NCBI RefSeq assembly: GCF_034259325.1
Contig: NZ_JAXIVS010000007.1
Coordinates: forward strand, 248,001-312,000
Direction: 5' to 3'
DNA: 64,000 nt
Source of the DNA: Hyalangium ruber
GTDB taxonomy: Bacteria > Myxococcota > Myxococcia > Myxococcales > Myxococcaceae
The position numbers were made by a program, and so were the translations under genes. The notes under the pieces were generated by a model that did not search any database, had not been told where the DNA came from, and saw only the letters and a program-made list of their open reading frames with translations. Below are positions 9,795 through 19,071 of this stretch, piece by piece; the first letter of the stretch is position 1; every line of letters starts with the position of its first letter.

Positions 9795-10235
9795 ATGGCC
9801 AGTTTCATCGAAGGCAGTGGGATCCAAGGATCCAGCTACGTGAACAAACCCGGGCTCGGCGGAGACATCTCCGGCCAGGCCGGGACAGGCGCCGGAATCG
9901 CGCAGGCCGGCAAGGAGCAGGTGAAGCGACTGGGCGGTGTCACGCGCGAGCGCGTCTATCACCAGGTGGATGACAAGAAGGAGGAGTTCATCAAGAGCCT
10001 GCATGGCATCGCCGACTCGCTGCAGGGCGTGGGCAAGGAGGGAAACCTCGGCGCCGTACAACCCCTGGTGGAGAGCGCCGTCCAGGTCATCCACAAGGTG
10101 TCGGACCGCCTGGAGAAGGGTTCCACCGAGGAGCTGATTCGCGACGCGCAGACGCAGATCCGTCAGCGCCCCGGGCTCTTCATCGCCGGCTGCGTGGCCA
10201 TTGGCTTCCTCGCGGGTCGCGTCCTGAAGATCTGA
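9795..10235 (+). CDS. Small membrane-anchored protein, YqjD/ElaB-like position in an envelope cassette
   Basis: A 146-residue protein with a Gly-rich N-terminus, an amphipathic helical middle (KKEEFIKSLHGIADSLQ...) and a single C-terminal membrane segment (about 127-144, GLFIAGCVAIGFLAGRVL). A C-terminal anchor after a charged helix is the layout of ElaB/YqjD ribosome-associated stress proteins, though I do not claim homology. The ATG follows GGGAGG. It heads a three-gene set with the next two membrane proteins, separated by 11 bases from the second. Confidence 0.75.
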   Translation: MASFIEGSGIQGSSYVNKPGLGGDISGQAGTGAGIAQAGKEQVKRLGGVTRERVYHQVDDKKEEFIKSLHGIADSLQGVGKEGNLGAVQPLVESAVQVIHKVSDRLEKGSTEELIRDAQTQIRQRPGLFIAGCVAIGFLAGRVLKI

Positions 10236-10246
10236 CCGAGGGCGCC

Positions 10247-10732
10247 ATGGAACCTTACGACTCTCGAACGAACGGACAGAGCACGAACGGCTCCTCCTCC
10301 TTCCAGTCCGCTGGGGTGGAGCGTGAGCCGTCCCGGCCCATCAAGGAGCTCGTCTCCGAGCTTCTCGACCAGGGCCGGCGCCTGGTGCGCGCGGAGGTGC
10401 AGCTCGCGCGGGCCGAGGTGAAAACGGAAGTGAAGAAGGCGTCGGTCGGCGTGGGCCTGACGGCGGGCGGTGGCCTGGTGGTGCTCCTGGGAGCGTTCAC
10501 CTTCGTCGCCTTCCTCGTCATCGCGCTGGCGGGCGTCATGCCGCTGTGGCTGTCGGCGCTGCTCGTCGCGGTGGTGTTGCTCGCCGGTGGCGCGGGCATC
10601 GCCTACCTCGGCCTCCAGCGGATGAAGACAGTTCACGGACCCACGAAGACCCTTCAAACCCTCAAGGAGGACGGACAATGGGCGAACAGGACCATGCACT
10701 CCATGAAATCGCAGATGCACGGGCACGCATGA
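10247..10732 (+). CDS. Phage-holin-family/YqjE-like (DUF1469) membrane protein
   Basis: A 161-residue inner-membrane protein. After a polar N-terminus comes the conserved amphipathic stretch PIKELVSELLDQGRRLVRAEVQLARAEVKTEV (about 31-62) and two hydrophobic segments (about 66-94 and 98-122) typical of the Actinobacterial holin-X/DUF1469 family, which includes YqjE. Function in the family is poorly defined; it is often linked with envelope or osmotic stress. Its 3' end overlaps the start of the next gene by 55 bases in another frame, so the two are probably translated from the same message. Confidence 0.82.
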   Translation: MEPYDSRTNGQSTNGSSSFQSAGVEREPSRPIKELVSELLDQGRRLVRAEVQLARAEVKTEVKKASVGVGLTAGGGLVVLLGAFTFVAFLVIALAGVMPLWLSALLVAVVLLAGGAGIAYLGLQRMKTVHGPTKTLQTLKEDGQWANRTMHSMKSQMHGHA

Positions 10733-11616
10733 GCGAGATCGCCGACGAGCTGGCGCTCCACGCCCAGCCCGAGCGGGTGAAGGAAATCGCCTCGGAGAAG
10801 GTGTCCGAGTGGAAGGAGAAGGCCAAGGAGCTGGCCACGGAGAAGGCCGGCGAGCTGAAGCAGCAAGCCAAGGATGTGGCGGTGGAGAAAGCCACCGAGA
10901 TCAAGACGCGCGCCAAGGAGGCGGTGATGAACAGGACGATGGAGTTGAAGGAGCGGGCGGACACCCCGCGAGGCTGGAGCCTCCTGGGGGCCATTCTCGG
11001 GGCCGGCGTGGGTGCGGTCCTCATGAAGAAGGCGTTCGCCGTTCGCGAGGAGCGCGCGGGCGATGGCTATGACCCCTCGGAAGCCATGCACTCGGTGAAG
11101 GACAAGGCGCACGAGCTGAAGGACAAGGCCGTGGGCGCCGTGGGGCAGGTTCGCGACCAGGCCTCGCACCTTCGCGAGAGAATCCCCTCTGGCGGTGAGA
11201 TGAAGGTCCGGACCTCGGACTGGTTTGACCGGACCCTGGAGAGCCAACCCCTGATGCTCGCGATAGGTGGCATCGCGCTGGGCATGTTCGCCTCCATGCT
11301 CCTGCCTGTGAGCAACCGCGAGCGCCAGCTCATCGAGCCCGCCAAGCGCAAGGCGCAGGAGAGCCTCTCCCAGTTGGGGGACCAGCTCGAGCAGAAGCTT
11401 CAGGGCAATGCGGGAGACGTGAGTGCCTCCAGCAGTTCCATGAGCAGCTCCATGGACAGCTCGACGATGGGCTACATGGGAAGCTCGGAAGGCCTGATGG
11501 GGGCCGAGCGTCCGGGCTTCGAGGAGTCAGACCGCTCCGAAACCCTGGCCTCGCCCACGGGCTCGCGCATCCCGCCGCTGGCACCGTTGGATGACCTGAC
11601 GTCGAAGATCCACTGA
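10678..11616 (+). CDS. DUF3618-like protein with LEA-like helical repeats and membrane segments
   Basis: A 312-residue protein. The N-terminus (ADARARMSEIADELA) resembles DUF3618. Residues about 36-92 are Lys/Glu/Ala-rich degenerate 11-mers (EKVSEWKEKAKELATEK...) like late-embryogenesis-abundant or apolipoprotein-type helices. Two hydrophobic segments follow (about 100-117 and 186-207), then a Ser/Met-rich tail. It starts at the ATG at 10678 with GGAGG upstream, inside the previous coding region. Together with the two upstream genes it probably forms a membrane-stress complex; this is inference from the membrane topology and operon structure. Confidence 0.78.
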   Translation: MGEQDHALHEIADARARMSEIADELALHAQPERVKEIASEKVSEWKEKAKELATEKAGELKQQAKDVAVEKATEIKTRAKEAVMNRTMELKERADTPRGWSLLGAILGAGVGAVLMKKAFAVREERAGDGYDPSEAMHSVKDKAHELKDKAVGAVGQVRDQASHLRERIPSGGEMKVRTSDWFDRTLESQPLMLAIGGIALGMFASMLLPVSNRERQLIEPAKRKAQESLSQLGDQLEQKLQGNAGDVSASSSSMSSSMDSSTMGYMGSSEGLMGAERPGFEESDRSETLASPTGSRIPPLAPLDDLTSKIH

Positions 11617-11677
11617 GCCGTCAGGGCTCAGGTGGCTGCCGGGCGCGCGGAGTGGGCTCCCGGCGGCCACCCCTCCG

Positions 11678-12226
11678 TTAGCGGCGTGGGCGCGCGGCCC
11701 ACTCCCGGTCGAGGATGGCGTGGATGAGCGAGTCGCACCACTCGCCCTTGAGGAACACGTTCTCGCGGAAGTGCGCCTCCCGGCGCATGCCCAGCTTCTC
11801 CTGCACCCGAATCGAAGCGGTGTTGCGCGGATCGCAGTCGCCCCACACCCGGTGCAGCCCGAGCGTCCCGAAACCGAAGTCCAGCATCGCCTCGGCCGCC
11901 TCGGGGATGTAGCCCTTCCCCCAGCGCGAGGGATCGAGGATGAACCAGAGCGCCCCTTCGCGCTGCTCGGCATCCGTCACCTTCAGCCCACAGCGGCCGA
12001 TGAGGGTCCCCTCCTCCTTCAGGACGACGGCCAGGTCATGGATTCGCCGGGGTGACTCGCGCGCCGTGGCCATGGAGTCCTGGATGTACTTGCGGCTCTC
12101 CTCCGGCGTCCGCACCCCATGGGACTGATAGCGCACGACGTCCGGATTGGACTCGTAAGGCCAGGTGGCACCCCAGTCCTCCTCCACGAACTCACGAAGC
12201 TTCAGCCGGGCGGTGAGCAGTTCCAT
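11678..12226 (-). CDS. GNAT-family N-acetyltransferase (RimJ/RimL-like)
   Basis: A 182-residue acetyltransferase of the Acetyltransf_3 group. It begins ELLTARLKLREFVEEDW, the usual RimJ-type opening, has IGRCGLKVTD, the acetyl-CoA loop in PSRWGKGYIPEAAEAML and the conserved NTASIRVQEKLGMRREAHFRE. The acceptor may be a protein N-terminus, an antibiotic or a small amine; sequence does not decide. I start at the ATG at 12226 because the 30 residues in front of it are low-complexity and unlike the family. Confidence 0.85.
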   Translation of the reverse strand: MELLTARLKLREFVEEDWGATWPYESNPDVVRYQSHGVRTPEESRKYIQDSMATARESPRRIHDLAVVLKEEGTLIGRCGLKVTDAEQREGALWFILDPSRWGKGYIPEAAEAMLDFGFGTLGLHRVWGDCDPRNTASIRVQEKLGMRREAHFRENVFLKGEWCDSLIHAILDREWAARPRR

Positions 12227-12297
12227 GGGGAGCAGCGCACAGCGAAGGGGCCCGAGCGTCAAGCAGGGAGTTTGACTCGCCCCGGAGGCTCTGCCAT

Positions 12298-13548
12298 GTG
12301 CCGCGCGTGATTCCACCCGAAGAGCACGCCTCGTTGAGCGAGCCGCCCCCCGGCCCGGCGGTAGCGTTCACGCTGCGACTGGGTCAGGCCCTCCACCGCT
12401 ACGGCACTCCAGCCCACCGCCTGGAGGAGCAGATGCGGCAGGTGTCGGAGCGCCTCGGCCTCGAGGCGCGCTTCTTCTCCACGCCCACGTCCATCTTCGC
12501 CTCGTTCGGGCCGCCCGAGGCGCTGCGCACGAGCCTCATCCGCACCGAGCCCGGCGCCATGGACCTCGAGCGACTGACGCTGCTGGATGCGCTCGCGCTC
12601 GAGGTCATCCAGGGCAAGCTCACCCCGGAGGCGGGCGCGGCGCGAGTGGAGGCCATCCTCGCCGCGCCGACGCGCTATGGCCCGCTCATCACCCTGCTGT
12701 GCTGGACGGTGGGCGCCGCGGCGGCGGCGCGGCTCTTCGGCGGAGGGCCTCGGGAGATGGGCGTCGCGGCGCTGAGCAGCCTGCTCATCGGCGTGTTGGA
12801 GCAGCTCACGCGGGCGCGACCCACGACGGCCCGGGTGCTGGAGCCCGTGGCCGCGCTCCTAGCCTCGGCGCTCGCGGTGACGGCGGCCAGTATCATCGGC
12901 CCGCTGTCGGTCCAGGTGGCGACCCTCTCGGGGCTCATCGTGCTGCTGCCCGGACTGGGGCTGACGGTGGCCCTCAATGAGCTGGCCACGCGAAACCTCA
13001 TCTCGGGCAGCTCGCGGCTGATCGGCGCGGCGATGGTCTTCCTCCAGCTCGCCTTCGGCGTGGCCCTGGGTGGGAAACTGGCCGAGCTGCTGCCCCCAGC
13101 CCTGCCGCTGCCCGCTCCGGAGCCCCTGCCCCTCTGGACGGCGCTGGTGGCCCTGGCCGTGGCGGCGCTGGCGGTGACCGTCCTCTTCCGGGCGCGCCCC
13201 CAGGACGCTGTGTGGATCATCCTCCTGGGAGGGCTCGCCTTCGGCGGAGCGAGGTTCGGAGCCCAGGGCCTTGGCCCGGAACTGGGAGCCTTCGTGGGGG
13301 CGCTGCTGCTGGGCATGGCGAGCAACGCGCTGGCGCGGCTGCGCAACCGACCGTCGGTGGTGACGATCGTCCCCGGGATGATGCTCCTGGTGCCGGGAAG
13401 CCTCGGCTTCCGCAGCCTGGAGTCCCTGCTCGCCCGGGACGTCCTGGCCGGCGTGGGCACCGCCTTCTCCATGGTGATGGTGGCGGTGGCCATCGCCGCG
13501 GGCCTGCTCATCGCCAACGCGCTGGTGCCCTCGCGCCGGGTGCTCTGA
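12298..13548 (+). CDS. Threonine/serine exporter family protein (ThrE-like)
   Basis: A 416-residue inner-membrane protein. The N-terminal soluble domain (about 20-130; TLRLGQALHRYGTPAHRLEEQM, FFSTPTSIFASFG) is the DUF1212/ThrE hydrolase-like domain, followed by roughly ten membrane segments covering the ThrE and ThrE_2 halves in one chain. The family exports threonine and serine, though in many bacteria the substrate is untested. Start is GTG at 12298, with another GTG at 12310. The gene converges with the xanthine dehydrogenase operon with only 21 bases between stops. Confidence 0.85.
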   Translation: MPRVIPPEEHASLSEPPPGPAVAFTLRLGQALHRYGTPAHRLEEQMRQVSERLGLEARFFSTPTSIFASFGPPEALRTSLIRTEPGAMDLERLTLLDALALEVIQGKLTPEAGAARVEAILAAPTRYGPLITLLCWTVGAAAAARLFGGGPREMGVAALSSLLIGVLEQLTRARPTTARVLEPVAALLASALAVTAASIIGPLSVQVATLSGLIVLLPGLGLTVALNELATRNLISGSSRLIGAAMVFLQLAFGVALGGKLAELLPPALPLPAPEPLPLWTALVALAVAALAVTVLFRARPQDAVWIILLGGLAFGGARFGAQGLGPELGAFVGALLLGMASNALARLRNRPSVVTIVPGMMLLVPGSLGFRSLESLLARDVLAGVGTAFSMVMVAVAIAAGLLIANALVPSRRVL

Positions 13549-13569
13549 AGCCCGAAGTTCGCCCGAACT

Positions 13570-15942
13570 TCAGCGCCCGGTGCTTCTCGCGGCCTCCACC
13601 GCGCGGAGGATGGCTTCGGGCGTCGCTGGAGAGGCCAGCTGCACCTCCGTGCGCGGCGGACCGAACCCCGCGATGGCATGCCGCAGCGCCGTCACCGCGC
13701 CGATGGCGAGCATGAACGGGGGCTCCCCCACCGCCTTGCTGCCATGGATGGTGTTGTCCTGGGGCGCGCGCTCCAGCAGCGCGACTCGGAAGTCCTCGGG
13801 CGCGTCTCCCAGCGCCGGAATCTTGTACGTGTCCGGCGAGTGGGTCAGCAGCTGCCCCTTCGCGTTGAAGAGGACCTCCTCGCAGGTGAGCCACCCCAGT
13901 CCCTGGATGAAGCCGCCCTCCACCTGGCCCTTGTCGATGCTGGGCACCAGCGAGCTGCCCACGTCATGGAGGATGTCCACCCGACGCACGCGGTGCTCGC
14001 CCGTGAGGCCCGACACCTCCACCTCCACCACGGCGGCGCCAAAGGCGTAGTAGTGGAAGGGCTTGCCCCTGCCCGTCGCCCGGTCGTAGCCGATGTCCGG
14101 CGTGCGGTAGTACCCCGTCGCGGACAGGGACACCTGGGCCAGGTAGGCCGCCTGCGTCACCTCCTCGAAGCTCACCCGGCGCTGCGCTCGCTCCGGGTGG
14201 AACACCCCGCCCCCGGAGAACACGAGCTCCGCGCCACGCTCCACCTGCAAGAGCCGCGCGGCGACGGGCCGCAGCCGCTCGCGCAGCGTCTCGCAGGCGG
14301 CCTGGATGGCCATGCCGTTGAGGTCCGAGCCGCTGGAGGCCGCCGTCGCCGAGGTGTTGGGCACCTTGTCCGTCGCGGTGTGCATGACTCGCACGCGCTC
14401 GACGGGCACACCCAGCTCGTGCGCGCACACGGCCCGCATCTTGGTGTGCAGGCCCTGCCCCATCTCCGTGCCGCCGTGGTTGAGCTGCACCGAGCCGTCC
14501 GCGTAGATGACGACGAAGGCGCCCGCCTGGTTCAGGAAGCTCGTGGTGAAGGAGATGCCGAACTTCACCGGCTGGTAGCCGATGCCGCGCTTGGTCCACC
14601 GGGAGCCGGCATTGAACGCGTCGATCTCCTCCCGGCGGCGCGCGTAGTCACTGGAGGCCATCAGCTCCGCGTGGATGCGCGGTAGCCGGTTGCCCTCCAC
14701 CGGCTGCTCGTAGTGCGTGCGGTGCTCCGGCCCCTGATAGAGGTTGCGGCGCCGCACCTCGGCCGGATCCAACCCCAGCCGCTCGGCGGCGCGGTTGAGC
14801 ACCTCCTCCATCACGAACATGCCCTGCGGCCCACCGAAGCCTCGGAACGCCGTGTTGGAGGGGTAGTTCGTCCGCGCCACCTTCCCCAGCACGTCCACGT
14901 CCGGCAGGAAGTAGGCGTTGTCCAGGTGGAACATCGCCCGGTCCAGGATGGCGTGCGACAGGTCATTGCTCCACCCGCCGTCGGACACCAGCTCGGCCTT
15001 GATGGCCAGCAGCCGGCCCTCCGTGTCGAAGCCCGCGTCGAACCGAGCCCAGAACGGGTGGCGCTTGCCCGTGCGCTCCATGTCCTGGTCCCGGTTGAGC
15101 CACACCTTCACCGGCCGGCGGGTGACCACCGCTCCCAGCGCCGCGAGCGCCGCGAAGGGCGCCGCCTGCGTCTCCTTGCCGCCGAAGCCGCCGCCCATGC
15201 GCGGCACCTCCACCGTCACCTGGTGCCGGCCCAACCCCAGCACCTCCGCCACCTTCTCCTGCACCTCGGAGGGGTGCTGCGTGGAGGACCACAGGCGCAC
15301 CGCCCCGTCCTCCTCCGGCACCGCCAGCGACACCTGCGTCTCCAGGTAGAAGTGGTCCTGCGCGCCCGTCATGCTCTCGCCCTGGATGCGCACCGGGGCC
15401 GAGAGCAGCACCTGCTCCGGATTCCCACGGCGAATCCGGTGCGGATCCGGGAACTTCGGGTGGGGAAGGAAGGACTCCTTCGCGATCGCGTCCCGGATGG
15501 TGAGGATCGCCGGCAGCACCTCGTACTCCACCTCCACCAGCGCGGCGGCCTGGCGGCAGAGCGCCGCGCTCTCGGCCACCACGAACGCCACCAACTGCCC
15601 CACGCAGTACACCGCGTCCACCGCCAGCAGCGGCTCGTCATGCACGCCCTTGACGGCGCACACGTCGTTCACCCCGGGGATGTCCTGGGCGAAGAGCACG
15701 GCGTGGACTCCCGGCAGCGCCCGCGCCCGCGTGGCATCCCGGCGCACCAGGCGCGCGTGGGCATGGGGCGAGGCGATGACGAGGCCCACCAGCGAGCCCG
15801 GCGGCGTGGGCAGATCATCCACATAGAGGGCTTCGCCGCTGGTGTGCTTCAGCCCACTCTCGTGGGGCGAGGGAGCGTGCAGCGGGCTCCTGGGCTCGGG
15901 CTGCTGCCGAGGAGCGATATCGGAGGAGGGTATGGCGACCAT
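13570..15942 (-). CDS. xdhB: Xanthine dehydrogenase, molybdopterin-binding subunit
   Basis: Oxidises hypoxanthine and xanthine to urate using a molybdenum cofactor. The 790-residue product shows the N-terminal a/b hammerhead domain (GLKHTSGEALYVDDLPTPPG), Moco-binding segments GGGFGGKE, AFRGFGGPQGMF and GGTEMGQGLHTKM, and the catalytic glutamate loop GSKAVGEPPFML. The length fits XdhB. It starts four bases after the end of xdhA in the same direction, so they form one operon. No XdhC maturation gene is in the window. Ureidoglycolate lyase at 21.9-22.4 kb belongs to the same purine pathway but is not contiguous. Confidence 0.93.
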   Translation of the reverse strand: MVAIPSSDIAPRQQPEPRSPLHAPSPHESGLKHTSGEALYVDDLPTPPGSLVGLVIASPHAHARLVRRDATRARALPGVHAVLFAQDIPGVNDVCAVKGVHDEPLLAVDAVYCVGQLVAFVVAESAALCRQAAALVEVEYEVLPAILTIRDAIAKESFLPHPKFPDPHRIRRGNPEQVLLSAPVRIQGESMTGAQDHFYLETQVSLAVPEEDGAVRLWSSTQHPSEVQEKVAEVLGLGRHQVTVEVPRMGGGFGGKETQAAPFAALAALGAVVTRRPVKVWLNRDQDMERTGKRHPFWARFDAGFDTEGRLLAIKAELVSDGGWSNDLSHAILDRAMFHLDNAYFLPDVDVLGKVARTNYPSNTAFRGFGGPQGMFVMEEVLNRAAERLGLDPAEVRRRNLYQGPEHRTHYEQPVEGNRLPRIHAELMASSDYARRREEIDAFNAGSRWTKRGIGYQPVKFGISFTTSFLNQAGAFVVIYADGSVQLNHGGTEMGQGLHTKMRAVCAHELGVPVERVRVMHTATDKVPNTSATAASSGSDLNGMAIQAACETLRERLRPVAARLLQVERGAELVFSGGGVFHPERAQRRVSFEEVTQAAYLAQVSLSATGYYRTPDIGYDRATGRGKPFHYYAFGAAVVEVEVSGLTGEHRVRRVDILHDVGSSLVPSIDKGQVEGGFIQGLGWLTCEEVLFNAKGQLLTHSPDTYKIPALGDAPEDFRVALLERAPQDNTIHGSKAVGEPPFMLAIGAVTALRHAIAGFGPPRTEVQLASPATPEAILRAVEAARSTGR

Positions 15943-15946
15943 CTCT

Positions 15947-17398
15947 TCACCTCACCTGGACCGTGGCGGCGTGGCGTTCCTGGAGTCGCGGAGCGGGCTC
16001 CGCCAGCGTCTCTTGGAAGAACCCTCGCAGCAGGTTCTTCGCTACCAATGCCCGGTACCAGGTCGAGCCGCGATGATCCGTGAGCGGCGTGAAATCCTCA
16101 TCGAGGTGGGGGAGCGCCGCCTCCACGCTCGCCTCCTCCCAGGGCTTCCCCACGAGGGCCTCCTCGGTGCGCCGCGCACGGGCCGGCCGAGCCGCCATGC
16201 CGCCGTAGGCAAGCCGCGCCTCCGCCACCCGTCCCTGCGCGTCCACCACCACCCGGAAGCCCGCGGCCACGGCGCTGATGTCCAGCTCGCGGCGCTTCGA
16301 CACCTTGTAAGCGATGGTCCGCGCGCCAGCGGGCTGAGCCGGCACCTCCACGAAGGCGAGGATCTCCCCCCGCTGGAGCGCCGTGCGGCGGTAGGCCACG
16401 AAGAAGTCCTCCAGCGGCAGGCGCCGCTCGCCCGCGCGCGAGAGCAGCACCGCCTCCGCGCCCAGGGCGATGAACACCGGCGCCAGGTCTCCAATTGGCG
16501 AGGCGTTGCACAGGTTGCCGCCCACCGTCGCGCGGTTCTTGATCTGCCGCGCGCCGAAGTAGCGCAGCATCCGCTCCAGGGGCGGGCAGGCCGAGCGCGC
16601 GTAGTCCTCCAGGTCCGTCAGCGACACCGTGGCGCCCACGCGGTGCCCACCCGCGCGCGGCTCCAGGGCTCGCAGCGATGGCAGCGCCTCCAGGGACACC
16701 AGGATCGGCGGCTCCGCGTAGCGCTTGGTCACCTCCAGCGACAGGTCCGTGCCGCCCACCACGAAGCGGGCCTCCGGGTTCGCGTCCAGCACGTCCCACA
16801 GCGCCTCGAGGGTGGCCGGCGTGAAGAAGCGCTGGGAGCCCGCCGCGTAGCTCAGCTCCATGGGCTCGGGCTTCGTCTGCACCAGGGCCTTGGAGAAGCG
16901 ATCCACCGGGTTCAGCCCCGCCACGCGCGCGGTGGCCTCGCGGATGGGCCGATAGCCGGTGCAGCGGCAGAGGTTGCCGCACATCTGGGCATCCAGCTTC
17001 CAGGGCTCGTCGAAGTCCTTGCGGTGACAGGCCTCCAACATCGCCATCGCCACGCCCGGGGTGCAGTAGCCGCACTGAGAGCCCAGCGCCTTCGAGAGCT
17101 CCTCCTGCACCACGTGGTACTTGCCGCTCTCCTTGAGCGCCTCCACGGTGTAGACGCGCTTGCCCTGCAGCATGGGCAGCAGCAACAGACAGGAGTTGAT
17201 CGCCCGAAGGGCTTGGGCCCCCTTCCCGTCCTGCTCCAGCACGGCCACCGTGCAGGCGCCGCAGTCACCCTCCGCGCACCCTTCCTTGGTGCCTGTCAGG
17301 TGTGCGCGTTCGCGCAGGTAGCGCAGCAGCGTCGTGGTGGGAGAGAGGCCCGACTCTTCGACGAGCCGGTCATTGAGGTAGAAGCGCAGCCGGTCCAT
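15947..17398 (-). CDS. xdhA: Xanthine dehydrogenase, iron-sulfur/FAD subunit
   Basis: Carries electrons from the molybdenum site to NAD through two [2Fe-2S] clusters and FAD. The 483-residue product has a plant-type ferredoxin domain (CAEGDCGACTV), the second cluster domain (CGYCTPG and CGNLCRCTGY), and a FAD domain (VVGGTDLSLEVTKR, then ATVGGNLCNASPIGD). Fusion of Fe-S and FAD domains is the Rhodobacter-type XdhA arrangement. I start at the ATG at 17398, which gives the normal MDRLRFYLNDR opening. The gene lies 34 bases downstream of a DoxX-like gene on the same strand. Confidence 0.93.
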   Translation of the reverse strand: MDRLRFYLNDRLVEESGLSPTTTLLRYLRERAHLTGTKEGCAEGDCGACTVAVLEQDGKGAQALRAINSCLLLLPMLQGKRVYTVEALKESGKYHVVQEELSKALGSQCGYCTPGVAMAMLEACHRKDFDEPWKLDAQMCGNLCRCTGYRPIREATARVAGLNPVDRFSKALVQTKPEPMELSYAAGSQRFFTPATLEALWDVLDANPEARFVVGGTDLSLEVTKRYAEPPILVSLEALPSLRALEPRAGGHRVGATVSLTDLEDYARSACPPLERMLRYFGARQIKNRATVGGNLCNASPIGDLAPVFIALGAEAVLLSRAGERRLPLEDFFVAYRRTALQRGEILAFVEVPAQPAGARTIAYKVSKRRELDISAVAAGFRVVVDAQGRVAEARLAYGGMAARPARARRTEEALVGKPWEEASVEAALPHLDEDFTPLTDHRGSTWYRALVAKNLLRGFFQETLAEPAPRLQERHAATVQVR

Positions 17399-17432
17399 TC
17401 CGGGGCACTCTACCCCAGCGGCGCCCGCCGCC

Positions 17433-17858
17433 TCACCCTCGGTTGAAGAAGACAGCCGCCAGGCTGACCAGGAAGTAGGGGGCAATGCCCGCCGCTCCCG
17501 CGTAGTCCTTGGCCAGGCGCTGGCCGCCCAGCAGGGCCAGGAAAGTCACGCCGCTGAGCATCCCTCCGATACAGGCGATGCGCCCCGAGCCGGTGGCCAC
17601 CAGCATCACGAGGCCCACCGCGCACAACAGCCCGTCGAGGATCTCCAACACTGTGAGTGTGGCCAGCGCGGGCTTCACCTGTCCCCGCAGCACGGGCACC
17701 TTGGAGAAGAGCTGCGTCTGCCAGCCCAGGTTGCCCTTCCAGTCGAGGACCTTGTCCAGGCCGGACTGGAGGAAGGTGATGGCCAGGTAGGCCACTGGCA
17801 GCACCTGCAACATCCAGGTGGCGAACTGGGGCGAGTCGAGGGGCGGCATCGCGCCCAC
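17433..17858 (-). CDS. DoxX-like small membrane protein
   Basis: A 141-residue protein with four hydrophobic segments, consistent with the DoxX/DoxD-like four-helix membrane fold (YLAITFLQSGLDKVLDW near the start, where DoxX proteins have a similar FxxSGxxK segment). An alternative in-frame ATG nine bases in gives a slightly shorter product. It is immediately upstream of xdhA in the same orientation, so it may be the first gene of the xanthine dehydrogenase operon. The role is unknown; links to respiratory electron transfer in this family are only suggestive. Confidence 0.75.
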   Translation of the reverse strand: MGAMPPLDSPQFATWMLQVLPVAYLAITFLQSGLDKVLDWKGNLGWQTQLFSKVPVLRGQVKPALATLTVLEILDGLLCAVGLVMLVATGSGRIACIGGMLSGVTFLALLGGQRLAKDYAGAAGIAPYFLVSLAAVFFNRG

Positions 17859-17967
17859 TCTACCCGCCTCGCGCCCGTCCCCAAGCGCATCTTCAACGTG
17901 TGGAATTCACCGTTGCGCGCCGATTCTCCCTTCCACCCCGCTCGGGACGTTCTTAAGTCGGCGCCAT

Positions 17968-19059
17968 ATGGCCTCCGACTTGACTGCCCGGCGCGTCTTC
18001 ACGGCACTCATCATCATCTCGATCCTCTTGCTGGCGCTGGTCATCCAACCCTTCGCCAAGGGCCTCTTCCTGGCCGCGGTGCTCGCCGGAGCGCTCTATG
18101 GCACCCACAAGCGGCTCACCCGCGCCTTCCGCGGGCGCCCCAACCTGTCGGCGGGCCTGCTGTGCTTCGGCGTCATCATTGCCCTGCTGCTGCCGCTCAC
18201 CGGCTTCACCGCCTTCCTCGTCACCGAGGCGGCCGATGGCGTGCGCTTCATCCAGGAGACGGTGAACAAGGAGGGCATCGAGGGACTCGTGGATCGGCTC
18301 CCCGGCCCGGCGCGCAAGCTCACCGAGAACCTGATGGACCGGCTCGCGGTGGAGGAGACGCAGCTGGACAAGACCCTGGAGCAACAGGTGAGCAGCCAGG
18401 GCGGTACCGCCGCCAAGGCCGTCACCGGCGTGGTGGCCGCCACCGGCTCCTTCGCCTTCCAGACGGCGATGATGCTCATCGCCTTCTTCTTCCTCCTCGT
18501 GGATGGACGCAAGCTCGTCGACTGGCTCGAGAGCATCTCCCCGCTCCAGACCGGGCAGACCACGGAGATCCTCATCGAGTTCCGCCACGTCGTCATCGCC
18601 GTGCTGATGTCGTCCCTGGCCACCGCGGGCGTGCAGTCCGTGGCCGCGCTCGTGGGCTACCTCATCGCCCGGGTGCCCGTGCCCTTCTTCTTCGCTGGGG
18701 TGACGTTCTTCCTGGCCCTGGTGCCCGCCATCGGCGCGGCCGTGGTGTGCCTCGTCGCCGCGCTGATCCTCCTGGCCACCGGCCACCCCTGGGCCGCCCT
18801 CTTCCTGGCCGTCTGGGGCGTGGTGGTGGTGGGCCTGGTGGACAACGTCATCAAACCCCTGCTCGTGCGGCGAGGCCTGCACCTGCACGGGGCCATCGTC
18901 TTCTTCTCGCTGCTGGGAGGCCTGGCCGCCTTCGGGACGGTGGGCCTGCTCATCGGCCCGCTCATCGTCTCCTTCTTCCTGGCGCTGCTGCGCATCCACG
19001 AGCGCGACTACGGGCGGGCCTCTCCTCAGCCCTCGGCGCCGGCGACGCCGCCCACCTGA
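17968..19059 (+). CDS. AI-2E transporter family permease (PerM/YdiK-like)
   Basis: A 363-residue inner-membrane protein with about eight membrane segments. The layout fits the family: an N-terminal helix pair (VFTALIIISILLLALVIQPFA), a central soluble stretch (about 95-155), the long hydrophobic block around FAFQTAMMLIAFFFLLVDG, and a C-terminal conserved region with VDNVIKPLLVRRGLHLHGAIVF and GLLIGPLIVSFF. Members have been tied to autoinducer export, ion antiport or unknown transport, so the substrate is open. The ATG at 17968 gives a normal transmembrane start; the open frame extends upstream without support. Confidence 0.87.
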   Translation: MASDLTARRVFTALIIISILLLALVIQPFAKGLFLAAVLAGALYGTHKRLTRAFRGRPNLSAGLLCFGVIIALLLPLTGFTAFLVTEAADGVRFIQETVNKEGIEGLVDRLPGPARKLTENLMDRLAVEETQLDKTLEQQVSSQGGTAAKAVTGVVAATGSFAFQTAMMLIAFFFLLVDGRKLVDWLESISPLQTGQTTEILIEFRHVVIAVLMSSLATAGVQSVAALVGYLIARVPVPFFFAGVTFFLALVPAIGAAVVCLVAALILLATGHPWAALFLAVWGVVVVGLVDNVIKPLLVRRGLHLHGAIVFFSLLGGLAAFGTVGLLIGPLIVSFFLALLRIHERDYGRASPQPSAPATPPT

Positions 19060-19071
19060 GGCGCCCCTGCC

